Below, piece after piece: positions 6,008 to 6,014 of a stretch of DNA of 6,014 nucleotides. The position numbers and the translations under genes are program-made. Source of the DNA: Chitinophagaceae bacterium (GTDB lineage: Bacteria > Bacteroidota > Bacteroidia > Chitinophagales > Chitinophagaceae). The stretch spans positions 1-6,014 of the forward strand of contig CANHUK010000117.1 in the NCBI GenBank assembly GCA_947463755.1, written 5' to 3'. The notes under the pieces are model-generated. The model was not told the origin of the DNA. It searched no databases and saw nothing but the letters and a program-made list of their open reading frames with translations. How positions within the stretch are numbered: position 1 is the first letter of the stretch; every line of letters begins with the position of its first letter.

Positions 6008-6014
6008 ACCCCAC

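Noticed and set aside
5921..6014. CRISPR array reading of the terminal repeats
   Set aside because: Units are contiguous 18-mers with no unique spacers and no nearby cas genes.

Overview
This 6-kb window looks like an ordinary chromosomal housekeeping segment from a member of the Bacteroidota. Four things suggest that phylum. There are near-perfect TAnnTTTG-type promoter elements ahead of two transcription units. The five plus-strand genes lack recognisable Shine-Dalgarno sequences. The bifunctional nuclease has the BFN-plus-UVR architecture and follows etfBA. The small TPR protein beside etfBA resembles ones I know from Bacteroidota. Base composition is moderately GC-rich, which would fit a Saprospiria- or Chitinophagia-like lineage, but placement below phylum is inference. 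I see no phage, transposon, CRISPR array, tRNA or rRNA.

Layout: on the minus strand, a small TPR protein (784..1095) is followed by tilS (749 down to position 1), which is cut by the window edge and lacks its C-terminal part. These two genes diverge from the plus-strand pair etfB (1217..1960) and etfA (1989..2951). A good Bacteroidota promoter lies in the divergent gap at 1137..1166. A second promoter element at 3056..3063 precedes a tightly spaced pair: a bifunctional nuclease (3073..3672) and ispE (3678..4526). rocD, ornithine aminotransferase (4682..5920), follows after a 155-nt gap. The window ends in an 18-bp tandem repeat array (5921..6007) that starts at the base after the rocD stop codon and is strongly self-complementary.

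Functions: the two ETF subunits form a soluble electron carrier that takes electrons from acyl-CoA dehydrogenases and related enzymes. IspE is the kinase step of the MEP isoprenoid pathway. RocD links ornithine/arginine catabolism to glutamate and proline through glutamate semialdehyde. TilS makes lysidine in the AUA-reading isoleucine tRNA. Their adjacency looks like neighbouring housekeeping units, not one pathway.

I found no convincing undescribed system among the genes. The least explained sequence is the repeat array at the right edge, followed by two very short reading frames in the gaps after etfA and before rocD. No gap between the main genes exceeds 300 bases.
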